DNA of 64,000 bases from Albugo candida (GCA_905220665.1 CAJNAR010000177.1:248001-312000), one strand, 5' to 3'. Positions 52,288 to 64,000 are shown, counted from the stretch's first letter. Made by a program: numbers and translations. Notes: generated by a model not told the origin, from the sequence alone.

Positions 52288-53933
52288 ATGGTCATTCCCA
52301 GATACATCGACTCAGGCTCATGGAAGACGGATTCCGTGCAGGTTAAGAGTTTCTTTCTAAACAACTTTTAACACGACATCTATACGGTTTTATTTTTGTG
52401 GAACTTGAACTAATTTTCGAGTGTGCACGTATTCCTACAAATATACAGCATCTCATTAATCGACTTTTCACAGCACAGAAAAGCTGTGAAGGATTCATCA
52501 ATGAATCACACTGCGCTTCCCAACACAGTGCACAGTGCTATATTGAACGCTTTATGCTCGTGCAATTAATAAATCTTCAACAAGGCACGCACGAACGCAC
52601 GGTATCAGGTAAGTCAAATTTACTGCAGAATTTGGTGACCAACAAGTATTCATGTGACTATTCCAGGATTCTGTGACTACCATAGATCGTGACATCAAAT
52701 GCAGACGTGAATATCATGGATCCATACAGGCCATCACTCGATATCACGATCAACCTCACCGCATTTGTATCGTATAATTTCGCTTACACACCATTTCATA
52801 TTCGCGTCGCCTTGAGTCATGATACATTTCGTAAGACCCAAAAAGTGTTTGCAAGACGAATTGGACTTGAGGACCGGGCATGGAGCATCGGACAAAAGCT
52901 GAGACGTAAGCTTTCGGGAGAGATTGCTGCAAATTTACGATTCAGAAAGCAAGCTTGCAATGACTTGAAGGAAGAAATCGTGATTTTGTGTATTGCGTAA
53001 GGCGTGCGCTTGAAAAAAGGGACCTTTGGAGTCGTTATCTACGCTGGAAACTGACTCAGAAGGCATTGTGCCTCGAAAAACTGGATGCGTGAATGTGGTA
53101 CGAAGGTGGTGCGTGTAAGCGGATGACTTCAAAGAATTGCATGTCACAAGTCTGTTCATAAGGCAATCCGATTAGATAAGCTAGGAACTAGTGAGATAGA
53201 GTGATAATCACTAGCTGATCAAAATGCTAATAAAACGAGGTACATTTATACCAGCGGTAGACTCAGAGCCAAATGAAATCGAAAGGCAACAAAGAAGAGT
53301 ACAATGCTATAAAAGGAGCGATATAAATGGATTGGAAAGTATCTGTGTTCAATTATTGCAAATATTTTCTGCTTGACACTTTATCAGGTTTCTTGACTTG
53401 TGTGAAACGCTTTTGTTTCTTAACGATTGTATTGTTGCAGTCGAAACCGTTTTGAAATTGAGATGAGTATCAATAAAGCAGATTATTGCGGATCGAGTCC
53501 AAGCTTGTCACACTTTTCATCGTCAATTAATGTAGCGTGAATTGAGGGGGTAAGCACACGCAGCAATCTCATTTCTGCATGACATTTGGTGTTCTCGCGC
53601 AAAATATCGGCATATAGAGAGCGTATTTTGAAATGATACACGCTTTGCTCAGACTTATTGTTAAGTAAGCACATTCAAATCAAATTGATTTTCCACGTTT
53701 GAGACCAAGAAAAAAGTATCATGCATTCACTCTTTTGATGCATCGACTAAAGTGTCTTATAAGCTTGAGCATTGATTGCGGCCAAGCATGAAGCCGACCT
53801 TTTCTAAATCCGACTCGAGTACGCAGAAATTTTTTTAAGAGCCTCAAAATCTGACTGTGTGACCCGTGGCTTTCTGTATCCTGGAAATAATCAACAATGA
53901 GTACCAATTTAATGCAGACTTTGTAACATATGG
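52288..53933. other. Intergenic, mostly tandem-duplicated flank
   Basis: The sequence to about 53660 belongs to tandem unit 2. A 94-codon frame from ATG 52716 (MDPYRPSLDITINL) is open, but the copy in unit 1 does not keep it, so I do not call a gene. Confidence 0.5.
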
Positions 53934-55515
53934 TCACTTTGAGTAAATATGCCATAAATCAGGCTCTGACAAGGAATGAGCCAGCACAAAAGCACCATGG
54001 TTTTGGACACTATTCGAGCATTCCAGAGTTTTCATTGCAGACTGGCCATTTAAGCTCCTATAAGCTGTATCAATTATGCACCACGTAATGAGTGTGTCTA
54101 TAAAAAACGTGCTTGGGAATTGCCATTCCAGACAAGTCGTTCTTGCTCCCGATTTCTTCTTATCGAATGACAAGCCGATTATGACAAAATGAGTTGGAAG
54201 AGAGGTTCCCAAAGAGATCGTAGTTCGAATGTATATTGTAATGGAAATATATGGTAGTTCCATGCGCTATAACGTCACAAATGCATTGTCAATCTGCGAA
54301 AGGTCATTCGGCATAAATTAATCGACTTGCTAAGCATCAGACATTCTACTTAGTAACTGAAAGGTGATTATTATTGTGGATCGTTGAGAGAAGGCAATAA
54401 GGAGAACATACATATAAAATGTTGATGACCAGCTACTAAAAAGAGGTGCACTTTCTCTAAGTCATTATCATGATGGCATGCGATGGTTGCAACTCGCCAC
54501 TGACGTATCTGTTTACCAACAATCGCACGAGGAAGTTCCGTCGTTCCACCTGTACTGAGTTGACTCAGTGAAGAGTAGATTAATATCTTTCCTGACATCT
54601 CTGGACCATATCGCGTGCATCCAAAATGTCTTGTCCGGGTTAAAAACTTTTTGCTTTTACGCTTCAACCGTGACCAATCCAGGTTTTTTGAATAGCCGGT
54701 ATGAGCGGCACAATTAAGGCGGCATGGTTCAATATCATAAAATCCATCCTTCAAATTAAGATATGAATGAGGCGATGAATCACTAGAGTGACCATTCCTT
54801 AGGATACTTGATACTTGCTCCGGAAGAAAAGTCCGCCATCACGATCAAGACAAGAAACCTGATGTGTTCGACCTCGACAACTGTTCCATTTAATCGGCTC
54901 TTTTTCGATGACACAACTGTTTTGACATTATTGCACCCGAGAGAACCCGCCAATGTCTTACTTCTCATGCGAGCCTTTCCATGACTGTAGTCTACATGTG
55001 TATGTAACGGTATGTCAAATTAATATTGGGCCCATTCGTTGTAGTAGAATTCTATACCCAATGAGAACAGACGCCTGGTATCAAAATTTCGTGATAGTTT
55101 GGCAGCAAGGCAAGGAGCACAAATCGTCGTGGCAACGATTTATAAAAAATTGGAAACATTGTGGAAACAGTAAAACGTCTTGTATTATTTTAATGCTGCG
55201 AACAACCCAATTATGTGGCGAATGAGAACTCAGGCAGAAAACTTCATTTGCCATGACATTTCTTTCGACAATGTGAATGGCTTTTGAATGACACGGATAA
55301 GTGATGACTGCTCAGCGGGAAAGCTGCATATAATCTTGTGGATCTAGTACTTCGAATTTTAATTTCTCAAACAATAAAGTCAATCTGAAATTGAATAGCC
55401 AGAGAATTTGATCAAGAGAGTGAGGAACCAGCTTCTTCAATTGCTTGCTAGGCACATATTTGGTAATGGTGGATCTTGTCGTCTGGTGCAGATAAACAGT
55501 GAGATTATTGCCCAA
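53934..55515 (-). pseudogene. Possible piggyBac-type transposase relic
   Basis: Minus-strand fragments lie in the order expected for piggyBac. RSTITKYVPSKQLKK (55515-55312) resembles the R-x5-YMPxKPxK block. LGCNNVKTVV (54968-54783) resembles the block before the second catalytic region. AIVGKQIRQWRVATIACHHD (54754-54371), running on into DLEKVHLFL, resembles the segment W-x-D-x-K-x-V-x-x-LST. LEWQFPSTFFIDTLITWCII (54263-53934) resembles the C-terminal hydrophobic helix region. No single block is strong, spacing in the first part is too long, and the catalytic aspartates are not identifiable. This is a tentative reading. Confidence 0.3.
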
Positions 55516-57357
55516 AGATGGTGAGACCGTTTAGGTAGTGGAAAGGTAGCGAGGATGCGATCATCTCACCGCATCGTCAAGAGATTGATGATGCTCCTGT
55601 AGTGCACGCATGCCTTCAAGAAGCTTCCATTGAGGAAAGGACAAAAAGATATGAATCGTTGTATTTGATTCGAGAAGAGCAAGTCAAGAGGGAAGAGCAT
55701 TCGTATTATACTTGTCAATTAACGCGTTCTATTTGCGGTGTCGTAGGAAACAAAAGAGATTATAGCGTAATAAGATGCGCCAAATCTTACCGTTTACACA
55801 TTTCAATGATCGCTTTCCAAGTCATCAATGCGGTTCTATGCAAAATCAGCGCTAAAAATGTAACTAAAGCAACAATCAGAGCACTCTGAAATGAACAACG
55901 ACACAATAGAATTCTTCATACAAGCCTTACAATTCTAATTTCTTCAACATTGAAAAAAGGAGGTAAAAGCTTTAGCCTATTTACTAGGATCATCAAGAAA
56001 TGGAGACGTATTAGTCCAAAATTGTTCAGCGTTGGCACATCTATCGAGAAGAGTGAGCGGACCAATCGTGTCTGGAGGAAACACTTCACCTATTCTTACC
56101 ATCTAATACGAGTACAAAGGTTTAAATTAATCCAAAGTCACCCAGATTATTTTGAGGTGCTGCAATTGCGATTCCATCGAAACGACTGATAGCAACTGCA
56201 GTTTGATATCCCCAATATGGAAAAAAGGTAAGCACGTGCTTCCATGCAACAATTGTGTGAGAAAAAGTCGACGCAAATTGACAATTAGGAAGACCCAACA
56301 AACTTTCAAGCCGAAGGGTAGTCATGTCATGGTAGTTTTCTAATAAAAGATCCGTTGAGGTTAGAAGCGTGATGAGAGAACTATAAGTGATGTGACTCTG
56401 TAACATTTATGACACCGTATGTGATAACATCAGACACGGGAAACTGCAGCTGGACAACGCCAGCTTTCCCGTCTCGAACAAAAGCCAAGGCCATAAAAGC
56501 AACTTGGCATTATACAGCAGACAATTTTAACTCTACGTGCTAAGATAATTACTCTAATGAGGTTCCAAGTCATTTTATATCACCAGCGATAAAGTTCGGG
56601 TCATATACGTGTGAGCACTTTGAACGAAGAAAGGAATACTTGAAGATACACCTATTTGAAGAACCATAACGAGTAAGGAAGTCCTGCGGATGGAATTAAA
56701 GCTCCAAGATCGCTTTAAAAAGATTGGAGAACTGACGAATCAAATGAAGTGTGTTCCATTCACCAGGCCCTGGTCGATTCGAACAAATATTAAGGTGCAT
56801 GAAGTAAATGTGTCAGCTAGTCAAATCCAACGCAATTAAATGGCATTGTTTTTGCTCAAGGCTTAACAGCTGGCGTTATCCAGCTGCAATTCCCCGTGTC
56901 TGGTGGTATAGGTCATCCATCCGGTATCGTGGCAGATAGCACCTAACCAGTTTAGAATGGAAAACGAGTGTACAATTGTTTTCACGAGAGAGTTATCGTC
57001 ATATCGCTTGCACTGCTTACATTTGTGTGCAACGAGACCTCATTCGGTTGTGAAATCCAGTAGATCGGAGATCCACAGCGTATACGATTGGTAATTTGAA
57101 TTTTTTGGCCACAATGAGATGCTTCCTGATTATAAAGTCACCCTTTTGAGTACTTGTAGATCGAGCTGTACTTTGACTGCAATTTGATCTCGTTATTTGT
57201 ATTTATGGGAATCAGACAATGCAAAAACATTATCCGCGTGTATACTGGTATGGCGGTATACTTCTGTTATCAAATCATCTCCAGTGTAATGCATAAACAA
57301 ATTGCGATTGTGCTTGCTCGGAAGCATGTCGCGCAGGATGTTGTGGACCAGGTGACG
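55516..57357. other. Intergenic, no gene recognised
   Basis: Short frames only (55602-55889 plus, 56122-56406 minus, 57184-57372 plus). None has a recognised domain or a paralogue in the window. Confidence 0.5.
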
Positions 57358-57555
57358 GTATTCACGATATAAAGTACCATATGTAGGTACTTGATCACGT
57401 AAACGTTCTGTTAAGCCTTTCCGTAAGCTTGCTAAATTTGTTTCTACTTTTCGTTAGTATTCACGATATAAAGTTCCATATATAAGTACTTAATCACGTA
57501 AACGTTTTACTGAGCCTTTCTGTAAACTTGTTAACTGTGTTTCTATTTTTCGTTA
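57358..57555 (+). repeat. 99-bp tandem duplication upstream of family-3 member 3
   Basis: Two copies (57358-57456 and 57457-57555) both begin GTATTCACGATATAAAGT and contain ATCACGTAAACGTT. They differ at about 15 positions and end about 160 bp before the gene. Confidence 0.88.
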
Positions 57556-57671
57556 TCATGCGGCAGCTATGCGACAATACATTCGGACATATAGTATGGG
57601 AGTACAATTGTCTCTAAGAGATAACTAATGGTTTACATGTCCCTACTTGTTTTGTTCATTCGGTTCATTCC

Positions 57672-57687
57672 TCTCATTCTTCATTTT
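57672..57687 (+). promoter_or_regulatory. Oomycete core promoter element (15/16)
   Basis: TCTCATTCTTCATTTT matches GCTCATTYYNCAWTTT at every position but the first. It ends 30 bp before ATG 57718, as expected for an initiator-type element. Confidence 0.75.
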
Positions 57688-57717
57688 CATTTCTAGTCAC
57701 CAGGTGCCTTCCCCGAC

Positions 57718-58509
57718 ATGAAGCTTGCTATAAATGGATTCCATGTGGTCGTCTGGCAAATTCTGACTTCAAGGATTCAAGGTCATACTTGTCCCTTCAA
57801 GGAAAAAGTCAAATGCGTATTATCAAAAAAAGGGACGGAAGGCGCAGTGCGTGTCCGGTTTTTATCCGGTCGACTGGCAGAGTCATTTTATGCGTGCAAA
57901 CCAGACATTCTGACTGAATACGATCTCACCCCAGAAGGATCAGGCGCGAAGTGTGACACCTTTCAATACCATTTTCATGACAATAAATTAGTGATGTCGA
58001 CAGACCCTATACCGGCATACCCAGTCGAGTATAAGGGGGCTAACAAGCATAAGCACGGTTGGAGCATCAAGTTTAATACTGCCAAGTATCGAAAGAAGGG
58101 TAGAAACAGCAACACGGCCGTAGAGGAGACTCCGTTACAATTTGATGGTGGCTTTTTTTTCAATTTTGACGTACTAAGAATTGTGCTACCTGCAACATTT
58201 GTTAGATTCAAAGAAGATAGTACATACGAATTTACTTTCATTCAAGGCAGACCACCTCATGATCAATCACTCACCTTGGAAAGCATATCCGGCAAGTGTC
58301 TGGATGTTGAAAAACATCTTGAAAACGGTATTTTCGGCAGGGTACTGACAAAATCGAAACAAGTAAGTTTTGTTAAGACTTCACACGAGACATTCGAAGT
58401 AATTGTGGGGCCCGCTGTCCCAAAAACTGATAAATCATTAGGCATCAGCCTATCCTGTCAAAAATTTCGAGGGTTTTCAGATCGATATTTCGAAGAAGAG
58501 ACACGATGA
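57718..58509 (+). CDS. Secreted protein, family 3, member 3
   Basis: This 263-residue protein is the most divergent member of the family. ATG 57718 starts a signal peptide (MKLAINGFHVVVWQIL, likely cut near residue 22). The signature TCPFKEKVKC follows (CPFK, C-x7-C at residues 25 and 33), and then CDTFQYHFHDNKLVMSTD near 81. A beta-rich middle contains VLRIVLPATF and ENGIFGRVLTKSKQVSFV. These parallel NLILPQAL and DYWIFGREVMRQHKYSF in member 1. It lacks the long disordered tail of the other two and ends soon after the conserved part. The gene is intact, with the best core promoter in the window and a duplicated upstream segment. It is not part of the 4.85-kb tandem unit, so it is an older duplicate. 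Function is not recognised. Confidence 0.75.
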   Translation: MKLAINGFHVVVWQILTSRIQGHTCPFKEKVKCVLSKKGTEGAVRVRFLSGRLAESFYACKPDILTEYDLTPEGSGAKCDTFQYHFHDNKLVMSTDPIPAYPVEYKGANKHKHGWSIKFNTAKYRKKGRNSNTAVEETPLQFDGGFFFNFDVLRIVLPATFVRFKEDSTYEFTFIQGRPPHDQSLTLESISGKCLDVEKHLENGIFGRVLTKSKQVSFVKTSHETFEVIVGPAVPKTDKSLGISLSCQKFRGFSDRYFEEETR

Positions 58510-58739
58510 TTCATTTCGTTCTCCTGGTGAGATACGATTGATTTTTCTGCACGAGATTGTTAGCCATTGATACTTATTGCACCAACGGATTAGGATAAAA
58601 CAATTAAATTACTTGACATGTCACAGGAACCTAATTTGGTGTATCGGGTACTTTATATCACCACCTGTTGATTACTCACTTATTTCATGACTTCATTGGC
58701 TATTGCAGTGTGGAGGTGTCTAAATTACAAAGATTAGAC

Positions 58740-61700
58740 AAGCTGACTTCTTAAATTATAAATATACACGGAAGAAACGTTTCATTTGTATACCCTTGAA
58801 AGCGCTAACAGGTCTTCTCGCTGATAGCCTTTGTTTGTGCGCCACACTAGGCTGGAAAAGTAGCCCTTCCGCTATCCGCTGCCTGGGCAAGCAGCTTCAA
58901 ATTGCGGTATTTCTTTACCGGATAAAACGCAATCAACTAGGACTTGATTCGGAGTTGTAGTTGCATTTCTACTTATCTATGCGGTATCCGCAGTAATGAT
59001 CGTCAATTTCTGAGATCCTCCGCATGAATCGTTTCGTTACGAGGAGATCCACCATCTTAGAAAGCCGGATGCGCTCGTCTTGATCGTAACGCTGCCGTCA
59101 AAAGTGCGGTACGTGCGCAATAAACGTGTTGTAGATCATCACGGAAAGTGCTGGAAGTGTCGGAGACGCTGGTCTCTGCGAAGCAAGCCATAGATCTGGT
59201 AAAAGTTGCTGATAGTCATGCCATAATTTTGACACAATTGCACATGCTGTATGCGTCCAGCTTGAACGGGATGAGAAGAACTCATTTCAAGTAAAAAGTA
59301 GTTCCAGCGACATTTGTGCCGTGGGATCGCACTCGAGAAAGAGGCGTTGATCGGATTCCACTGCTCAACACGAAGGGTGAGCGCACCATTTTTTTCCATG
59401 TCGGGCTAAATATCTTTTGAAAATCAGAAACGAGATCGAAAGGCCAGTCAAACCTGCACGCACTCAAAACCTGGAGTACCATGCTTTCAAATATGTCGTG
59501 AAGTAACGAAAAACGTTCGAGCTCGCTCTGTATTTATTGCTTCCGATCTCCCCAGTGATGACCGCTATATTGACATGAGATGACGCTTGGGAGCCTTCCA
59601 GACAAATTCTGAGAGTTGACGGCGTTGATAAGAGGGTGGAAATGCTTCTCCTCTTTAATTTGCACCCACACATTTAACGATCTGCCACTTGAACTTGATT
59701 GGACCCAGGTGATGAGACAAACCATCGAGTGGATGGATTGTAGAACTTGAGTGACTTCATTGTGAAGTCGACCTAGCAGCTTTGTTCTGCCATATCCGAA
59801 GTGTCCAGCTCTTCATCAGTGTCGTAGTGGTCGAAGCACGCTTTCTTCCTTGGCCATGAAAAACGTCTTCATTACTTCGGATGTCGAAAGCTTAGGCAAA
59901 CAATTTCCGACATGTGCGATGTGGTTCGTCGACCATGCCAAGACTTTATCTGACATTTTGCGCACCCGAAATCTGAGAGGCAGCTTCATACTGGAATATA
60001 TTGGCTGCTGTAGAACAAAATTGGTTGGGCCATGTAATGCCACATTTTAATGTGTGTTTCCACTAAGAGAATGTGCTCTTCCATTGAACCATATTCTCAT
60101 GTTGATGTGGTGCAAGGGTGAATATGCCTGTTCATTGGCCTCAGTTGTCCAAAGGAAGGTTGAATAAGCTGTTATAATCTCTTCGAAGTAGCTGTCCGAT
60201 TCGCAGGAGTGCTTGTTAACGCCTCGGATGTAAACTGCTGCAGGAACTGGATGCGCTGTAGCTTAAGCTGTACTCCACCGTCCTATGAACGAAGATATAA
60301 GAACTTTTTTGATGACCAGATTAACGGCTTTTAAATGCTTTTTATGTTTCCGACGAAGCACAAATCGATTTAGCATTGATTTCCACTGGTGAATAGGTTC
60401 TGCTGGTAAATCCACGTGCAAAGTGCAATGCCAAATACGTAATAAAATCTTCGTCTATGCAACTAATAGTCGACCACGGACACTACGTGCGCGTCGTAAC
60501 AATACTACAAACCCATCAATGAACTTTTGCCACGAATCTAAATAGCCATCGAATGAATTTTCGTCTCGCCGAACGGAATGCCCGAATACTTGACCGATTC
60601 CTCGGACCCATTACTGTCAAATTGAGAATATGTGGACACGGCATGGTCCGAATAATGAGACAAAATATGATTTTCTTGATCTCTCCGGAAATGGTGTCTA
60701 ATTGTCTGTATAAAATAATCCAGCTGTGAAAGTCGTGCCATTGATCCAAATGCCATGCTGTCCGAGTTGCCAAAGCCAAAAATTCAATCGTCATCAGAAA
60801 AAGAAATGCTGAGAGAGGATTGCCTTGTCTGACTCCTGATGTAGTCGAAAACGAACCTAGTCGATGAAACTTTTTCCCTCTTACCAAAACGCGACACATG
60901 TACGTCCAATTGAATCGATCGTAAGCTTTCTCAAAGTCGTGAAAAGTCGCATACCCTTCTCCCCACGATGAATGACCAAGTATTGTATGTCGATGAGAGA
61001 TGTGGTGATGCATTGACCTTCCTCGCAAAAATGATTCCTAATCTTCATGGATCGATTTTCGTAACGCGCATTATGGTAGATGCACCAATGCTTTTAGACG
61101 TACTTTCACATCAGCGCAAAGCAGTGCGACGGTCGATAGTTGCCATGATCACCTCGTAATCCCTTTTTTGTACAAAAAGGTGATTGCCGAGTGACGCTGT
61201 GATCGAAGTATAATGCCTCTCTCTAGCTTATTATCGAACACGATCTTTGCACACTCTCCTTCAAATCGATCTGTTAGTCCATCATACCTGTGCTTGATCG
61301 TTTCCGCCATCTCAGTCGTACTTAAGCGAGTTGTATGATGGTGTTTCTATTAGAGAAATCTGAATGGAATGCAGTCGCTTCTTTTATTTCTTTAACATTG
61401 ATCACCTGAGTCGGTCTCGAAGATATAAAGAGATCCCATTATACCACTTCAATGATCTCTGAATTCGTGAATAATTTCCCTCGTGTTCGATATCGATATA
61501 ACGCTGCCACATTAAGAGTAACACTCTCAAACGGCACGCGACGGCAAGAATTACGTGGAATAAAAAAAGAATGCTTGGAGGAGTTCCCCGTAGTTTCACA
61601 TGGCGAACGAAGCTCTCATCTTGGTTTGGAAAAATGACGTTATGATTAGTGTCATGAGCACGATATTAAGCTACTGCGGCTTCCGAAATCCGCTGGCTAT

Positions 61701-62800
61701 ACTCAAAATCAGGTCGGCTATCTTGCGAAATATTTTTCTCAATTCCTTGGAGCTTTTTCTGTTTTTCGTCCTGCAACTTTCCCACTCGAAGTTGTCCGCA
61801 ACTTTTCAAGGACCGTCTTCGCTTCCAGTTTGATTTCTTTGACAACTTGAGGATATTCAAATAGTCGTGATGAACATGTTTAATATCCTTGCCTCGGAGA
61901 TTGAGTTGGATTTGCGAAAGTTACTTTCTGTGCCAGATGATCTCCCGCATATCGTGGACGGAAACATTCTGAAGATTTTGTATACCATATTGAATAGATC
62001 TTCTGACATGCAGCTATATTCTAGTCGATTCTTTCGCGGTAATGGTCCCGTAAGAAAAAATTCAGTCGGATGTGGGTTCGCCAAGCGTCTACCACACCAA
62101 ACTGCGAAATCCATTCCAAACTCGCTAATTGACTTGTTTCGTGCCGGATTGTTCCACTCGAAGCATCACTCGCTGGATCGAGTGGTGTGTTGGAATCACC
62201 AAATAGGAGATGTGTTGCGGTCGATTCGAAAGTGTTGGAAAGCAATAAATCATGAAAAAAACCTCTTACGTCGGTCTTGACCGGTGCATATACATTGTGT
62301 ATATAAACTGGTGCATTGTGAATGAGAAGACGCATAACGGTTTCGAATGCTTCGTTCGGGGAGTTCTTTAGCTGGTGAGTAACCAAGAAAGTCCTCGCGA
62401 AGGATTGTCATCACACCGCCACTACGAATTTGAGTTGGATGAAGGAAAGCACTGTTGTGGTCATTGACAAACATTGTATGCTGCATTTTGGAATTAATAA
62501 AAATTTAGATGATTCCACCTGGTTGTGATCGTGAAACTTGGTTTATTGAACACAAAAATGGAGTGTTGTAATAGGACGTGGTCGATAAAAAGATGACCAT
62601 TTTTTGAATTCCATTGATATTCACCGTGAGGGCTGAAAAATTGTTCCACGTTGAAATAATCGAGGAACCCTTAGCATTCACGCTAAAGTGGACCAGCGAT
62701 CAACTTCTTCTCATAATTTTGTTGTGATGGTTTGAGTGTTGCAAATTTTGCGCAGCTCTCCATTTACCTCCAAATCATTGCGTCAACACTTGATGCCTAC
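58740..62800 (-). mobile_element. LINE copy 3, heavily decayed
   Basis: This minus-strand element is collinear with LINE copy 1. Endonuclease fragments at 62486-62021 keep NAPVYIHNVYAPV, FGDSNTPLDPA and SSGTIRHE. Reverse transcriptase fragments at 61028-60516 keep MRGRSMHHHI, FHDFEKAYDRFNW and NPLSAFLFLMTIE, with a deletion between them and loss of the FADD box. 3' parts at 59725-59139 resemble the C-terminal region. It is the most mutated of the three copies, with many indels. Its ends are approximate (similarity to copy 1 near 58745 and 62790). Confidence 0.85.
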
Positions 62801-64000
62801 CTCTGAGCATGACAACGATAGCAGCACATTGAAAAGCAATAGACGACAATGTGAGGCCCGAATCTAAATTACTTCCCTCTCAGTGGGATATTATATCCAG
62901 TGACCATTTTTGTAAAGAGCGGGGTCAGTACTCATGAGTACTAATTTCATCATGGCTGAAGCTTTTGGCTGTCAAATCGAGAAATATTTTCGGCGATTAC
63001 CATTACCACGAAGGTATTATTTGAAAAGTGTGCAACGCTTTTACTGTCTTAATTAAATCATTCTGGTCATTGAACGCTTCCCTGATAAAGCAACGGAAGA
63101 AAGACAAATACAAATTCCAACTCGAAAACACCAAACAGGATATCGCGCAAGCTCTGCGTTGTTTATGATTTCCGTAGGAAACCTTTGACGTCGCTTTTAC
63201 GACCAAAACCTCTAGGGGCTCCTCGAAAAGCAAGTTATATTCTGTGTTGGCTTATTGCTAAGGCAGCTATTGTATGACGGTATTGAGAATAGGGCAGATT
63301 ACGGCGATCCAGGAATCATATCATCAAACTCTGAGCTTCTTGATGTCATGAAGTATGAATAGAGTTGGAGACAATGACGTCGGCTGCACCGCACACAAGC
63401 TCGGATGATTCCTGCAGTATCTTCTTATGCCGGGGCTCTAAGCAAACACTCTGTTATTTCGAGATGCATTCTGTGGGCCAAGATTCTGCAGAGAGGACAG
63501 CTAGGGTGAATATACTAATGATATAGCTTCTTGTGCGTAGATTTTAGAGATTTATCTCCATTACAAGAAACTGACGGTAGTTCACTCTATATGATGTAAA
63601 AACACGGCTATTCTTTCACTACTTCAATCCCAGAATGGGATATTCTTCTGTATGAAAATGAGTAGAAAAGAATAAACGCAGACTAGCGTTTCAGAATCGC
63701 TTCTATACTCGCGATATAGTAGAAATCAGAGATTACTCGTTCCATGAAAGGATTGCAATTGTAGGAAATAATGAAACATTTAGTGGTAAAACGAGCAAAA
63801 AAAGTGATAAAGAATACTGGCCGTGCATATATCACGCGTACATTAAAGTCTACCTAATCTGTAGACAAGTCGCAGTCCGATTCATGCTTACAATTGTTGA
63901 ATTTAAAAGTACTTGAAATAATTGCCGCTCCGGTTGAGACTTGAGCGCAAATTTACTTACGTACCATTTATCGTTGTTCCGATATTCGCATTTAATGAGT
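62801..64000. other. Intergenic, no gene recognised
   Basis: Only short frames are present (for example 63003-63233 minus). No element or gene family from the rest of the window recurs here. Confidence 0.5.

Larger units (their letters stand above)
50010..53660 (+). repeat. Tandem duplication, unit 2
   Basis: This is the second copy of 45165-50009. It is shorter because it lacks about 1 kb that contains the microsatellite and the SINE-like sequence. Confidence 0.75.

Noticed and set aside
52716..53000. A 94-residue basic protein gene
   Set aside because: The homologous stretch in tandem unit 1 (about 48300-48480) does not keep the frame, so there is no sign of selection.
36327..58509. RxLR, CHxC or CX2CX5G effector motifs in the secreted proteins
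   Set aside because: Inspected after each signal peptide; no match at the expected place.
1..64000. CRISPR arrays, bacterial operons or prokaryotic features
   Set aside because: No regularly spaced repeats of that type; gene structure and elements are eukaryotic.

Overview
The window reads as part of an oomycete (water mould) nuclear genome, most like a white-rust (Albugo-type) pathogen. That assignment is an inference. It rests on intron-poor genes of moderate GC, several small families of secreted cysteine-containing proteins with no known domain, a near-perfect oomycete-type core promoter motif (GCTCATTYYNCAWTTT class) in front of two secreted-protein genes, a short TTTAGGG run, and Copia, LINE and DDE elements of types common in oomycetes. 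No RxLR motif was found near the signal peptides.

Layout. 1-274: last exon of a mitochondrial bL21 ribosomal protein gene. 420-3280: a repeated block carrying a broken secreted-protein gene (family 1). 3323-8395: a Copia LTR retrotransposon (Copia-1) with a 5-bp target duplication. About 8401-13060: an old minus-strand LINE. 13080-16080: a second copy of the repeated block, with the only intact family-1 gene. 19861-25010: a third copy, inverted, whose family-1 gene is split by a 2.66-kb TIR element inserted exactly at a TA. 26930-34690: a second LINE copy, itself split by a nested Copia element (Copia-2, 28486-33410, target duplication GACGC).

The right half is gene-bearing. It holds a pair of divergent secreted paralogues (36327-37061 and 38906-39709, family 2), an arginyl-tRNA synthetase with a mitochondrial-type presequence (39945-41906), a 983-residue NT-C2 plus coiled-coil protein (42383-45334), and three family-3 secreted proteins (45778-46764; 50669-52287, frameshifted; 57718-58509). 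The first two family-3 genes lie in a tandem duplication of about 4.85 kb. Its second copy carries a torn-off 3' end of the coiled-coil gene, which fixes the direction of duplication. A tRNA-derived, SINE-like element with a TGATAC-type microsatellite sits only in the first unit. A third LINE copy occupies about 58740-62800.

How it fits together. Two or three stable housekeeping genes are embedded in a region that is otherwise built by duplication and transposition. Fast-evolving secreted-protein families expand and die by segmental duplication, frameshift and transposon insertion. The clearest molecular event is the TA-targeted insertion into the third family-1 copy, where the empty site can be read from the two flanks. 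None of the secreted families is recognised, and their role as host-interaction effectors is inferred only from secretion, duplication and context.
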